In this document: in pieces, positions 38,921 to 50,972 of the stretch
Layout of the letters: each line of letters starts with the position of its first letter
How positions within the stretch are numbered: position 1 is the stretch's first letter
Source of the DNA: Pardosa pseudoannulata
Lineage: Eukaryota; Arthropoda; Arachnida; Araneae; Lycosidae
Length of the DNA stretch: 64,000 nt
Reading direction: 5' to 3'
Assembly (NCBI GenBank): GCA_032207245.1
Contig: CM063502.1
Coordinates: 68,275,116-68,339,115 of the forward strand
The notes under the pieces: generated by a model
What the model was told of the DNA's origin: nothing
Databases searched by the model: none
Seen by the model: the letters and a program-made list of their open reading frames with translations, nothing else
Program-made: the position numbers and the translations under genes

Positions 38921-39639
38921 AATAAAAACAGAATCATTTTTAAAAAGGAATCGAATGTTTTGGGTGTTAAGAGGAAAACAAAATTAATTTAATTTCTATT
39001 AAATTCTTTCAGTATACATTTTATATTGTTTACCTCTGCATATTTATTTTTCTTATATAAGGTCAAATGTTATTCATTATTTTATTTTACATTAGAAAAG
39101 GGTATCGAAACCTAAATTCTAGAGTAAAACTAATCATTTCAATTTTGATCATTTATAAAAAGTAACAGACTTTTCATGCATTTCTTTCTCTGTTAATTTG
39201 AAACAAACTCTACAATCAGTTCTAAACAATATTGAACAAACAAATAAATAATATTTTATATTTTATGATGCTTGCATTTTTTGAGGTAAAAGACGTAAAT
39301 AATCGGTTTTATATACTGTACTATTTTCTTTTGAATTGATATTATTGTAAACTAGATGAAATACTACAGTAAACATTTTGCAAAAGTGTTTATGGATTTT
39401 CCTTAAAAATTATCTCACCAAGCTTCTATCTAGTTATTTATTATGCTTTGTTTAATTCAGACATCTCAATTGGTAGAGCTACACATAAAGAGCACCGTTT
39501 TTAACATGAAATTTTGGAGTTTTCATAAAGAAAAGACTGCTTCTGTTATTCATAAAGAATTTTGAATGTCATTTTTATTTTTTACTTTCTTCTTTTTATC
39601 ATAGGTGTAAATGTTATTCATCTTTTAAAATAATAATCT
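38921..39639. other. Unannotated AT-rich stretch
   Basis: No supported feature. Confidence 0.4.
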
Positions 39640-40100
39640 CGCGAATCTTGAAATCTCACAAAATCCTGTCCTATATTATCTTTACGCGTAACCATGCTTT
39701 TTCGTGAAACCACATAATTCCTTCACAAATCAAGAAATCTTTCGTTTCGATAAATAAATACCCACTCGTATGTCTTTCCACGTATATTGCCTTGCATACG
39801 GAATCCCAAATAACTGGCATTACCCCCGTAACAATTGGCCGAGAATTACATCTCCTTCACAATATGGTGCTCAAAGCTATAGCCGGTCTTTCACACACAT
39901 CACCTAAGGTTGGAAGTGCATTTTGACCGCAGAGAGTTGACCTGTCTAGCAATTTGCAAATTTTTCGTTTCAGCCAGTCACGCAGAAGGCAGAAATATGC
40001 ACGAGGAAAAATTTTCCTCCAAATTATGCGTCGCATTTTTTTTTCTCCAAGAAATTTTTTGGATTTGTGCCTTGCCGAAACTGTTCATATAAATTACTTC
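39640..40100. other. GC-elevated, CpG-bearing block
   Basis: Scattered CpGs (CTCGCGAAT, TTACGCGTAAC, CACGTATA, GTCACGCAG) stand out from AT-rich flanks. A CCAAT-type word on the minus strand lies near 39835. A plus-strand 60-codon frame (39910-40092) is not recognisable. Possibly a conserved regulatory element. Confidence 0.25.
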
Positions 40101-40303
40101 TAATACAAAACCATCCTATTTGCTGTACACTCACCACTGTGGAATTCAAGGTGAACAAGACGCTTTGGAACTAACCTCATCAGTATGTATACCTTTTTGA
40201 CCACTATTTTAAATTAAGTAACCCATTCGTAACCGAATTGGTTTATTTTCGTCTCTTGAATGCTTTCAAACATATAGGCATATCTACAGGAGCTCTCTCT
40301 CTT

Positions 40304-40308
<5 letters not shown>

Positions 40309-40359
<51 letters not shown>
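40309..40359. repeat. TA microsatellite
   Basis: Pure TA run of 51 bases followed by TG/TATG units. Confidence 0.97.
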
Positions 40360-40367
<8 letters not shown>

Positions 40368-40399
40368 ATGTATGTAATAATACTGTATATGTACATATA

Positions 40400-40958
40400 C
40401 AGTGGAAATTCATTTACACGAAACTCACTTATACGAATATTCATTTGTATGGAACATTCACTGGTGCAAAAGAATGTCGATCACCAGCGTAAATTTTAGA
40501 CTGTAACATTTATTCAGTTACGTGAAGGGTGCAAAAGTTTTTTGCAGACAGACTTGTACTGTACATATTAAAGTCTCCCTATTGTTTTCTTCCCTTTTCA
40601 GGCAGAATATTTGTTTGTATTAATTTCCAAACAGAGGAAAGAGTGTTTAATTTGTGTTTTCTCTTTCTCTTAACGTTTAATATTATTTAACTTTTAAAAG
40701 GGCTTTGTAAAAATAGGTTATTTGTATATAATATGCATGTGTCTGATGGATACAGAAACTTGTTGTATTTGATGTAGACAAAATATTGATTTTTTGCTGT
40801 TATTTTACAGATATTAATATGGATACTATTTTTATCTTTAAGCTGCGTTTATTTATTAAAAACATAAAGATAGCATAGTAGTGTTTTCATATGTTTATGG
40901 GTGGAAACAATTATTACTGTACTTTCTCCCCACCCCCACCTAGGTCTTCGTATAAGCG

Positions 40959-40985
<27 letters not shown>
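40400..40985. mobile_element. Tigger/pogo-like MITE, right end lost in a TA tract
   Basis: A TA dinucleotide (40398-40399) precedes CAGTGGAAATTCATT, then AAACTCACTTATACGAA. The reverse complement of 40943-40963 reads AAACTCGCTTATACGAAG, matching this inner part of the terminal repeat. The outer 22 bases expected at the right end have been replaced by TA microsatellite (40963-41014). CAGT ends with TTATACGAA-type inner motifs and TA targets are typical of Tigger/pogo elements. The interior encodes nothing recognisable. Confidence 0.6.

Positions 40986-41052
<67 letters not shown>
40963..41052. repeat. TA then GTAT microsatellite
   Basis: TA 40963-41014, CATATATAT, then seven GTAT units (41025-41052). 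Confidence 0.97.
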
Positions 41053-42388
41053 TAACACCGGAATTAGCAGGTTGTTGCAGAAAAGTATCTTAAAAATGTA
41101 TACAAAAGTATCACTGAACTGCTTGTTGGTGTAACAGGAATAAAATTTAATAAGCACAAGAAGAAACAGTTTAATCACAATTGGCAGTACCCTAAAATAA
41201 ATTATATTACTTCTAATCTTAATGTATATTTCTTATATTTGTTTATTTATCTATACTTTGAGAATATCTTTGTGTTTAGTGGCAAGGTTTTCCTTAGATA
41301 TATATGCAGAAATAAGTACATTTTCAGTATTGATTGAATTTTGTTATAACATCAGTTTCAATTCTGTTTATTTTTCACTTTCAAAAATTTTTTTTGTGGG
41401 GTGGGGTGGGGAAACATACTGGTGTGCGATCTTCAATTCCTTTTTTCTAACTATTGAGAATAACAGATGGTTTCGTAAACAGTTATGGTAATAGGATAGT
41501 ATGAATGCCCTAATTCTAAATTACACTGAAAGTTTTCTTTGGTTATTTTGCATTATTTTTGTTAAAATGTATTGAAATCTTTTTAAAAATGTAGTCCATA
41601 AATTAATTTATTTTTAAAACATTTACGAGTTATTCAGTATTTTGTGAGAGCCTTCCTTTTCACTATATTAAAATTTCCACTGTCATCTTCCTTTCTTTTT
41701 TCTTTTCGTTTTTCTAATAAATAGTAACTAAGGTTAGAATAAAATTTTTATGTTATAACAACTTAAGATTCCTTGAGTTTTACAGTAATCCATAACAACA
41801 ATGAATTTTAACGGATCTTATACAAATCTAAGATTTAAAAAATATAATAAATAACGGTAAAAGAAGCACATACGTAATATTACGGATGCGAATATTTTTT
41901 TCACTGAGGTTGGTCAACGTATTATTCATAATATTAAGTACCTGGAAGTTAAATGGTAAATAAATTGTAATTAAAATTAGAATTTTTTTTTTTGCCTACA
42001 GCAGTTGTGATGTTTCTGAAGTCAACTTTAGAATGTTTCTTTAAAATTAATATTGTAGAATATCTGTGATAATTATTCATAGCAATTTTATTAAGTAGTT
42101 TTTCCGAATGAGAATTTCTTACTATGGAGATTAAGTATGTTGCAATATTGAACTCGCAGTATGCATAGACAACAGCCCCCTGGCACATATTGGCCAGTCA
42201 AATTAATTATATATTTACTGTTGATTTATTTTATATTTTTCAAATGAAATATGAGTTAATTAAAGGGGAATTATTAATGTTCTTTGCATGCTAAGCTTGT
42301 ATGAAATAGGGTATTTTTTGTTTGGTTTTTTTCAAAAAGTATAACAAAGTTGCAATTTTTTTCATGCGATTGGATATTGGATCTACTT
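41053..42388. other. Unannotated AT-rich stretch
   Basis: Several short open frames, none with a domain; a G-rich patch GGGGTGGGGTGGGG lies near 41397-41410. Nothing else. Confidence 0.35.
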
Positions 42389-42727
42389 TTAACCCCTTAA
42401 CGTGCACGCTCGAGTTAACTGGAGCGCGCTAAACTGGCCAAACTGTGCACACTCGAGATAATTCGAGCGGCGTTGTACTTTATGTTGCTATAATTTTTCA
42501 CACTCGAATGCAATCGAGAATTGAAAATAACAATGTGAAAGAAAAAAAACAATCGTTTTATTGATATTTATCATTTACATGAGATTGTAAGCTATATTAT
42601 TTATTTATTCAGATATAAAATAAATATTTTTTTTTCTAAATTCAACGTTCTAAATTGTGTTTTTTACATTAAAAATTTGATTTTTTTGGCCATCCTTTTT
42701 TAAAAAAACTGTGCATTAAGGGGTTAA
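42389..42727 (+). mobile_element. piggyBac-type MITE, family A copy 3 (complete)
   Basis: TTAA at 42389-42392 and 42724-42727 enclose 331 bp beginning CCCCTTAACGTGCACGCTCGAG and ending GTGCATTAAGGGG. It carries three palindromic CTCGAG-type motifs near its left end and is about 80 percent similar to copy 2 in inverse orientation. No coding sequence. Confidence 0.9.
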
Positions 42728-43134
42728 TGGCGGGGTCTAGTTACAGTAAATGAAAAAGGGATACAATGGATATTTTTTAAGTATTTAAATTTTGATCCTT
42801 TTTTTATAAAGTTTTAAACTAGGAGGGAATTTTGCTTAGATATTACTTGTCGTTTTAATTTTTAATATTTCATTTCTGATATCACCACTTATTCATTTGA
42901 CTGATGTTGAGAATCTCCACCTCACGGATATTATTAACTATATAATGGTATTTGCATATGTTTATATGAAAATGATGGAAATTTTGATTCACTTAACCAT
43001 TTATTGAAACTCCAATACATTTTAACATTACTATTTAGATGCATGATAGAAATACGAATTACTTCCTAATGTAATCAGTGTCTACTGTTGCTTTATGAGG
43101 AAGTATTAATCTTTTTTTAATTATACGCTTCTGA
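42728..43134. other. No recognisable feature
   Basis: AT-rich unique DNA. Confidence 0.4.
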
Positions 43135-44100
43135 TACAGGTTTCTGAGAAAATTCCTGTAGTCTGAGAGAAAAGGTCTTCCTTTCAGTTGCTACCAACTC
43201 TTCTTCCACTCTACAGATTGCGTAGTAGTAGTTTTTTTATGCAAGTATTTCGAAAGATTCAACATTTAATCTGAATGAAACATGTAGAATAAGAGTGATT
43301 TTAAGGGGTTGGTGACCATTACAAAGAGTTTTTATAAATTATTAACTTAAAGTTACGAAATTTTGTACACATATAAATTGCAGTATAAGTAAATTAGTCA
43401 CATTAATTTTATTTTTCTCAAAATCAATTAATTTTTTTAACAATTCAATTTTATAAAAGTTTTTTTTATTTAAAATTAATTAAAATTTATTAAAATTAAT
43501 TATTAATTTCTACCTTATTTTTTATAGATCCGTACAGAATATTTACTTATTACTCCTAATGTATAGTAAAAAAAATACGTATTCGTTTTAAATTTAGATT
43601 ATTAAACCTCAATTTAAATTATGAAAGTTCGCTGGATACAGGTTTTTGATAAAATTTCTGTAGTCTGAGGTAAAACGTCCCCCGTTCAATTGCTACCAAC
43701 TCTTCATCTACTTCAAAGATTCCGCTGTATTAGTTTTTTATAGTACAAGTATTTTAAATTTAGATTTTGTTTTATTTAGATTCTTTAAACTCAATTTAAA
43801 TTAAGGAAGTTCACCTGATACAGGTTTTTGATAAAATTTCTGTAGTATGTGAGGAAAGATCCTCCATTCCGTTGCTACTAACTCTTTATCCACTCCAAAG
43901 ATTGCGTAATTGTAGTTTTTTATATGTATTTCGAAACATGCAACATCTAATCTATTTAAAATATATCTGTCAAATACAGAGGGATTTTAATAGGTTGGTG
44001 GACATTACAATCGGTTTTTTACAAATTATTAACACAGAGTTATGAAATTTTGAGCATATATAAACTGAAATTCAAGCAAATTAATCATATGATTTTTTTT
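43135..44100. repeat. Three decayed local copies (offsets ~502 and ~182 bp)
   Basis: ACAGGTTTnTGAnAAAATTnCTGTAGTnTG occurs at 43136, 43638 and 43820, each followed by TTGCTACnAACTCTTnnTCnAC. Copies 1 and 3 share a further 200 bases including ATTTCGAAAnATnCAACAT, GGTTGGTGnACATTACAA and TATTAACnnAnAGTTAnGAAATTTTG. Confidence 0.8.
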
Positions 44101-44661
44101 TCTTAAAACCAATTGACATTTTGAAATAGTACATTTTTTTACGAAAATTTGTTAATAATTAAGATGCTCTTTATTATTGGACTTTTCATAGATTCCTACA
44201 AAATGTTTATCATCCTCGTAATAAAGTGCATAAAACCTATGAGTATACTTTTTAAAATTAGAATATTTACATTTTTAAAATATATTTTACGTTAAGAAAG
44301 ACAGTATTTTTCATGAAAATTGCACATGACTTAAAAACATTTCCTATAAATTAATTGTTTAATCAAATAACAACTTATAGCACTTAAATATGTTAAAAAG
44401 ATATTTTTAAGCAATAGGAAGACCAAAAATGATAACTACTTTGGACGGAACATTTTAAAAACCAAAGTATTTTAAAAGGAAATTCAAATTTTAATAAATT
44501 CTCTCATTTTTAAAATATTTTAAAATGTGAATTGTTTAGTAATACATCAATGCTTTTCTAAGTTTTTTATTTTAATGAGTGGAATATGTATAATTTCAAT
44601 TTTTTTTTAGAATTCTAATTTATTAATATAAAAAATATATGAAAATATTTAATTCTCTAAC
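44101..44661. other. No recognisable feature
   Basis: AT-rich, no frame or repeats supported. Confidence 0.35.
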
Positions 44662-45198
44662 TAGTGGCGTACCTAGAAATTAATTTTTATTCGAAGGGAA
44701 GTAATGTCATTGCCATGAAAAAAAAAAAAAAAACAGTTTCTTAAGTTTACAGTTACCACTTAATAAAATCAAAAGAATACTCCTTATCAGTCTTATTTCT
44801 TCAAATTTAAAACTGTTCAAGAACTGATTTAATTACGAAAAATTATCATTTATTTTTCTTGAAGAAACTTTATAAAGATACCATGAGAACAAAACTTTCT
44901 TTCGGAAATCCGACAAATGCAATATCATTGAAAAATTATTTAAAACCATATAGGGATCGAATATATGTCCCAATTAAAAAAGGGGTTTTTCATATATTTC
45001 CTAGCTGGAAAAGATTGTTCATTTTTTTTTCTTCACAAAGAAAAAAAAATAAGTATGAGGGAAAAATGTTTTTTTAAGTTTACAACACCTTGAATGAGAT
45101 ATAAAAAAATTATCGTGATTCAATAATTTTAATTTTGATTTAAAAAAAATCTTTTAAGATGCACAGGTCCCTTTGCACCCCCACTCGGTACATCATTG
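44662..45198. mobile_element. hAT-like non-autonomous element
   Basis: Left end TAGTGGCGTACCTAG and reverse complement of right end CAATGATGTACCGAG match at 10 of 15 bases. The 8-bp flanks, TCTCTAAC and CCTCCAAC, agree at 6 of 8, as expected for a decayed hAT target duplication. A plus-strand 72-codon frame inside (44859-45077) is basic but has no hAT dimerisation motif. Confidence 0.6.
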
Positions 45199-46365
45199 CC
45201 TCCAACTACCTCTACTTGTATATATGTAAACTTGCTAAGCTCTAGCAAATTTCTGAAATATGGAAAATTTTTTTCTTGTTTATATCAAAATAAGGACTTT
45301 TCCGTTTTCAGTCATGCACATGATATACCGCAGAAAGTTTACTTATCGATTATCAGGTCAAGCATGTCAATGAAATTCACTCTTCTATGAATATTACCTG
45401 TTACTTAAAAACTTTAATAGCAATTTAGGTAAAGCTTCTTCTTGTTCTGTGGTAAAAATAAAAATGGAGAAATCTAATATCAGTGGAACCCCTATAACGT
45501 GAGCAACTACTTCTTGATTTTTTTTTCTTTGTTTTCATGGAAGCATGTTTCGGCCACTCCTACTTCTAACTTACGAGCGGGCGGTTCAGGTCTAGGCATA
45601 TTAGTTTCGTAAATTACTTTAGCAAATTGTCTGTTAAGACATTTGATATTGCTGCCATCACAAGCCTATGTTGCAATACTTACACAATAATTAATGACAA
45701 AAAGCGTCAATTAATTTCAACGTCTTGTTTATCATGTAAGAATTATCTTGTTTGAGGATTTTTCAGAGAGGTTCATTAATTTTCATCAAGCTGAAGGACA
45801 TGTTTCATAGATTATTTCATAAAGCATATTGATTTGTTTCAATTGATATTTATTAATTAGAACTTACTGCTGCCGAATTCAAAATCAGAATCAAGTATTA
45901 TAGATTAAACGTACCTTATTAAGTTATGAGTTTTGGTGGCAGTACACGATGCCTATCATATTTAAATTCAAATCATTTTACTACAGTTAAAAACATAGCT
46001 TCGTTTAAGCTTCTACTCCATTTGTATTCATTACATATAGCTTTTAATATATTTGTAGTTCTTTAATGAGACTACAAAAATTACCCGAAGATTTATCTTT
46101 CAGTTCATTTTGTTGATAAAACTTATTCAATCATTTACACATATTTCAGGGTTTTTTTATATATATATAATTGCGGAGATTGTATTAACAGTTTGAAAAG
46201 TAAGACAACACTGTGTGTGAAAAAGCTTCTTTAAAAATTTGTTTCATTTTAATAAAAAATAATCATTTTAAACATAATAAAAATGTAGTTCTTGAATTTT
46301 TTTGGCCATTTGTTAAGCTTAACATATTTCGAAAAATAATTTTCGTGTAAAAGTAAAAATTTTTG
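45199..46365. other. AT-rich stretch with a Tigger-like end fragment
   Basis: CAGTGGAACCCCTATAACG at 45481-45499 resembles a Tigger/pogo terminal repeat; no opposite end was found. The rest holds nothing that I can support. Confidence 0.3.
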
Positions 46366-46450
46366 CCTGGACTGGGATCTGAACTGAAACTCATAATCTC
46401 GATTTTTACAAAGCAATAAGATTTCTCATAGTTTGGCTCTCGTCTCATGA
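46366..46450 (-). repeat. Possible tRNA-derived SINE head
   Basis: On the minus strand, a stretch ending GATCCCAGTCCAGGC is preceded by GAGTTTCAGTTC, which resembles a tRNA B-box region (degenerate GGTTCGAATCC), and by TTATTGCTTTGTAAAAATCGAGATTATG, resembling D-arm to anticodon-arm spacing. The match is loose; the element would be old. Confidence 0.3.
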
Positions 46451-47319
46451 AACATAAGCATATTTTTCAGCTTTAATTGGGCAATAAGATGAACTTGGTA
46501 TTTTCTTAAAACCTTAATTCTAAAACATTTTGAAATGCTGAAATATAACTCCCCAAACGAGTGTGCTATATTTCTATAATTATGAACAGCAATATACTAT
46601 AGATGTTTTATATAAAAAAATAAATATAACGCTTACTTTTATTAACAGTTTTTGAGTTAAATAAGCTTTTCCCGCCATACCTTTTTATAATTAATAAAAT
46701 TATAATTTTAAGATTTATAACTGACCTAAAAGTATAATTTGGTATTTAAAATTTTCTTATATGCATTATTGTAAAAATGTTTTGAATAATTATGGATTTA
46801 TTCAGGTTCTTAAGTAATACAAAACAAGTTACTGTTTTCGAAACTGACTTTACTAGTCAGATATTCTTCCATTTTATTCAAATTTTTTGACTAAAGAAAA
46901 TTCTCTTAATCTTTCTTAGGCAAATTATGATCAGTTGATTCAAAAGTAACATTCATGAGATTAAAAGAAATATATTATTTTTTAAAAAATTCTATCTAGA
47001 TAGGTAAAAATTGCAAAAGCATTCTAAACCTGAATTTTTATATAAAAATGAGCTTTTATTTTTGCTCAAAAGAGTATCATTATATTTATATTTGGAAATA
47101 TAATTTATTCAGCTTATTTATTGATACCTAATTTGTTGAGTTATTTTCAAATAATATCACGTTTTGATTAAGTTTCTGAACAGTTTTTGTTCTTATTTTT
47201 TTCTAAGTTATTGCAATTAACAACTTTGCAGTATGTTAATTCTCCATTTAAGACTTGGGTAATACGACTGGTTTAAATATATTTTTCCAGAACAGTTTTA
47301 AATAATTTTGTTGCGACCG
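46451..47319. other. Unannotated AT-rich stretch
   Basis: No supported feature. Confidence 0.4.
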
Positions 47320-47880
47320 AAGACCCAAAAGTATACTAGTGCATAAATTTCGTATACTACCTTAAGTACTTAAGATCGATTTCGTCGACTTAAGTGTAAA
47401 GTATTATTAAATATAAGGAAAGGCGTCAGGGATATAGATCGCGTACCTTCGAAACCAGTAGCTTAGAGGCCTCTGTGACTGGTAGACGCAGACATTTAAT
47501 TATGGTTATCTAAACTTGTTCCGTATGAGACTGTTAATTTTGAAGACTATTTTCTACGAGCGGCTTGGAAAAGGAGGGGCAAAATAATTTACAAAACGTG
47601 GAAGCCTCTAAAGAGTCAAAATACAGTCTAGTGAAGAAACCGTGAAATTATAAAGGTCTTCAAGTCTGATTTCCTGCCCTTCTGACAACAGTTAAACTGG
47701 GAATGCGCCTCATTCTTCAACTGAGGATTCTAAAAGGAAGAACTCCTCCTATTTCTGATCCAGAAAAAGATGTATGGTCTCCTAGAATCACACACCTCCA
47801 GTTCTTTTGGCTAAACGTGCCAGTCACTAATTGTAGGGAACGGGCCCAGGGGAAGATTTTTGTCTGGAACTAACCCTTAC
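47320..47880. other. GC-elevated block, no recognised gene
   Basis: Composition is mixed with several CpGs. A plus-strand frame of about 42 codons (about 47510-47635) contains DYFLRAAWKRRGKIIYKTW, which is not random-looking but unknown to me. Could be a decayed repeat or coding remnant. Confidence 0.2.
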
Positions 47881-49119
47881 TGCTTCTTAATATCCATTTA
47901 TTATCCTAAACGGGATTCAGTTTTTTTTCTTTTTTTTTTTTTAACCGGTGGGTAGAGCAAGGAAGAAAGAAGATATGATATTTGAAAAATATTTAGGGTT
48001 CCAATATTCAAACAATCTAAAATTTGAAAAAAGAAGTATGCATTCATGATTTCTTAACTTCATTTCTATTTTTTTTTTCACAATGTGAATCTTATCTGAA
48101 GAGTTGAATCATGAAAATATGCCGTTTTCTGTGGTGTGTTGTGACTAACAAAAGGAAGGAAAAACAGGAAAAAAAATTGGTAGACGAGACCTTAAGAAAA
48201 ATTCTCCTAAAGTACTTCTTTAGAAAACTTTCAAAAATTTGATCCTATAGATTTTTGCATAGAAAAATAAAATTTTAATAGTATATATTTTCGTGAAACG
48301 ACGAATAAAAAAATATTAAGATTCCTTTATTGGTCGGATTTTAATCTTAGTATTCCCTTCCCTACCAAAATTTTCCGTTCTTCGTACACAGAGATTTTTT
48401 ATTACATTAAAAAGACTTCTGACAATTAAATTTTTACTAAAGATAATCTCCATTTATGCATATAGTAAGAAAAATTAATGATATATGGATAGGAACTCGT
48501 TTGATGGTAGTTTTTGCGACTATTTAATTTTTTAGATAAAATTATTTCACGTTTTCGATTTTACTCACCCGATGTTAGATTTAATTTCTTATTGCTTTAC
48601 TGTAAGATTTCTTGTTTGGATTATCGGCTGTTAATTCGGATGTACACCGTGAAAATCAACAAATCGACACGTGTTAAAAGAAGATAGCATTTTTGCTTAA
48701 TTTTTGTTGCATTTTTGTTGAAATGCAACAAAATGTATTTTTTGATTAATTCGCATTTTTGTTTAATTTCCTTTACTGTATGCCTGCGTATATAGACTTT
48801 AGAATTTTACTAATTATATTTTACCATAATTCAAAATTACCCTATTTTGATCATTAGTACATTTAAGACGAGCTATCTTTATCATGTCAATTCAAAACTA
48901 TCAGTTCTTTAATCAACAGATTACTACTAAAAATTGTTAGTTATCATAATTAATCTTGCAGATGAGTACCGTTATTTTGAAAATAACACCCGCTATTCTA
49001 ATGACAAAAGAACTTATTTTTGGCAACAACATTTATCCTGAGAAACAGACAGGACTGGAATTCACTTGGCTTCTTTTCCTTATCTCTCATGTTGTTAGTA
49101 CTATCTCTCGTGTCCCTTC
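47881..49119. other. Unannotated AT-rich stretch
   Basis: T-tract at 47920-47942; otherwise nothing supported. Confidence 0.35.
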
Positions 49120-49640
49120 TATTGCCGATTAATGCATGCCACTTATTGAATATTCATAAACCATAAGGTGACGTATCCGGCGTGTACAAGAAAAGAAGCA
49201 AAAGCACCCCTCCCCCCTACCTCGCTGCCGATGTGGCCGCCCACTAAATGAAGTAAACCCATTTTTTCCCTTAATACAAAGCACGAAAATTTCTTTATCG
49301 CCACCTGGAATCTCGAGATCCGTGAGTTGCAGCCCCCTCTGCTGCTTAACCCGGCCCTAATAACGTCGGGCTCGCCGTATAACACTGTGTAGGTGGTGGG
49401 ACTCGAAACTTCTAGGTTGTATGTAACGCTGAAATTATTTTGGGATGGGCCTTTTTGTGTTGTTATTGAAATGGGAGGTTTGGATAAACACGTGTTCTTT
49501 TTCTTGTTTAATTTCTTTTTTAAATTCTCGGAGTTGTTTTTGAGCGAACGTGATGTATTTTGCGTTCGTGCCGCCTATCTTGTTTTTTCTCATTTTAAGC
49601 TAATATTGTATAAAAATGCATTCCTAAAGTAATAAGTTGC
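49120..49640. other. GC-elevated, CpG-bearing block
   Basis: 49170-49400 is C- and G-rich and includes GATGTGGCCGCC, TCTCGAGATC, ACCCGGCC and ACGTCGGGCTCGCCG. A minus-strand 80-codon frame (49143-49385) has a Gly/Arg-rich middle but no known domain. As with the other islands, conserved regulatory DNA or an unrecognised exon are both possible. Confidence 0.3.
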
Positions 49641-49689
49641 CCATATATTTTACTTTAATTACTTCGAAATTACAATCCTGAATTATTTT

Positions 49690-50045
49690 CTCTACAATGC
49701 AGTAAAACTTGCATATAACGATACCTTAAAATACTTAGAAAAGTGTTGTTATAAGCATGTTACCGTTATAGACGGTTGGATCATTTGCATCCGATGCTTA
49801 TGTATATAGTGGGTATGCAATAATTTAGACAGTCGTTAGAGATTTAATTGAACTTTTAAAAACATTTGAATTATTTTCGCTATAATTCAGTAAAACTTGT
49901 AAATAATGATTCTGTCGGGATCAATAAAAGTTTATTAAAGACGGATTATCGTTATAGACAGTTTGATCATTGGTGCATCCAATGATAATGTGGAAAGTGT
50001 GCATGCAATATCTTAGATTGAAGTTAGAAATCTAATTTAGCTTCT
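49690..50045. repeat. Tandem duplication, ~188-bp offset
   Basis: CAGTAAAACTTGnAnATAAnGAT occurs at 49700 and 49888; each is followed by TATCGTTATAGACnG/ACCGTTATAGACGG, TTnGATCATT, GCATCCnATG and TGCATGCAATAnnTTAGA. The inner TTATAACG-like words recall Tigger/pogo ends, so the unit may derive from a MITE. Confidence 0.7.
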
Positions 50046-50639
50046 AAAAAATTAAATATAAATGTTTATAGCACAATTTTTTTAACTACTGGTGCTTTTA
50101 TATTAATAAAAAACAAATTTTGTGGGCCCAAAGAAGATATTATAGACAGATTTAACGTGAATGACAATATCGTTATATCTATATTCCCTGTAGAGTGAGT
50201 CTTCCGAATTTTATGAGCAGTATAAGTGACTGTGAACATGGATGGATGCAATATGTGTATTTATATTAAAAAAAATATGAAAAAAATAACTCCAAAGTAT
50301 TTTAGGTGGGATTTCTGTGCATATTATTCTGAGCAATTATTTTGTCAATTTCTTTTTAAATGTAAATTTTTTATAAATTGTAAATTATTTTACATTAGAT
50401 TATATGTGTGTTGATGATTAATTTATGTGTTTGGCTATGAAAGTTTTTACTTTTTTTTAGTGTACTTTGTACTTACAGTTATTCTACCGTAAGTTTTTTG
50501 AGCATTTAAAAGTAATAAATATTTAATGTCATAACTAATTGTAAATGAAAATTATCATACCACAAATTGTCTTATAGTGAAAATTTTAGAAATAGTTTTT
50601 TGATAACGCTTGGACACTTGCCTGTTAAGTATTCACCAT
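50046..50639. other. No recognisable feature
   Basis: AT-rich, no frame with a domain. Confidence 0.4.
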
Positions 50640-50972
50640 ACAACGGATTTGTTGACTCCATAGACAGATTTCGTTGATTATTTTATTGCAATAGCACCAT
50701 ATAGGAGACTAACATTATTCCCTCAGACAACACAAAGTGGGAAGTGGGGCCTCGTAATTTAGAAATAGGCACAAATCAAAAGACCTCCAGGCTTAACCTG
50801 CCACTTTCAAAGGATTAGTTTTGGAACTTGGGGGAAATTGTGAACACGAACCTATTTTACGTGCTCCAGACGCCATTAATGCATATGGTGGATCTTTGAC
50901 CGGCTCTAGCCTTGAACCCACAACCCTCCGGTTACGAGATCGTTGCCTTTGCAAACTGAGCTACCGTTGTTC
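50640..50972 (-). repeat. tRNA-derived SINE (tRNA-Thr-like head)
   Basis: Read on the minus strand, the head runs from about 50970 with an A-box-like TAGCTCAGTTTG, an anticodon-arm region reading TCTCGTAACC (CGT, as in tRNA-Thr) and a B-box-like GTGGGTTCAAGG. The body follows with CATATGCATTAATGGCGTCTGG, a CACGT word and TTCTAAATTACGAGGCCC. These body words resemble a SINE that I remember from spider genomes. The copy is degenerate, and the 3' boundary near 50640 is approximate. Confidence 0.6.

Noticed and set aside
45481..45499. Complete Tigger-like element
   Set aside because: Only one end-like sequence was found, and no TA precedes it.
50899..50972. Functional tRNA-Thr gene
   Set aside because: The D and T arms pair poorly, the acceptor stem is missing and the sequence continues into a SINE body.
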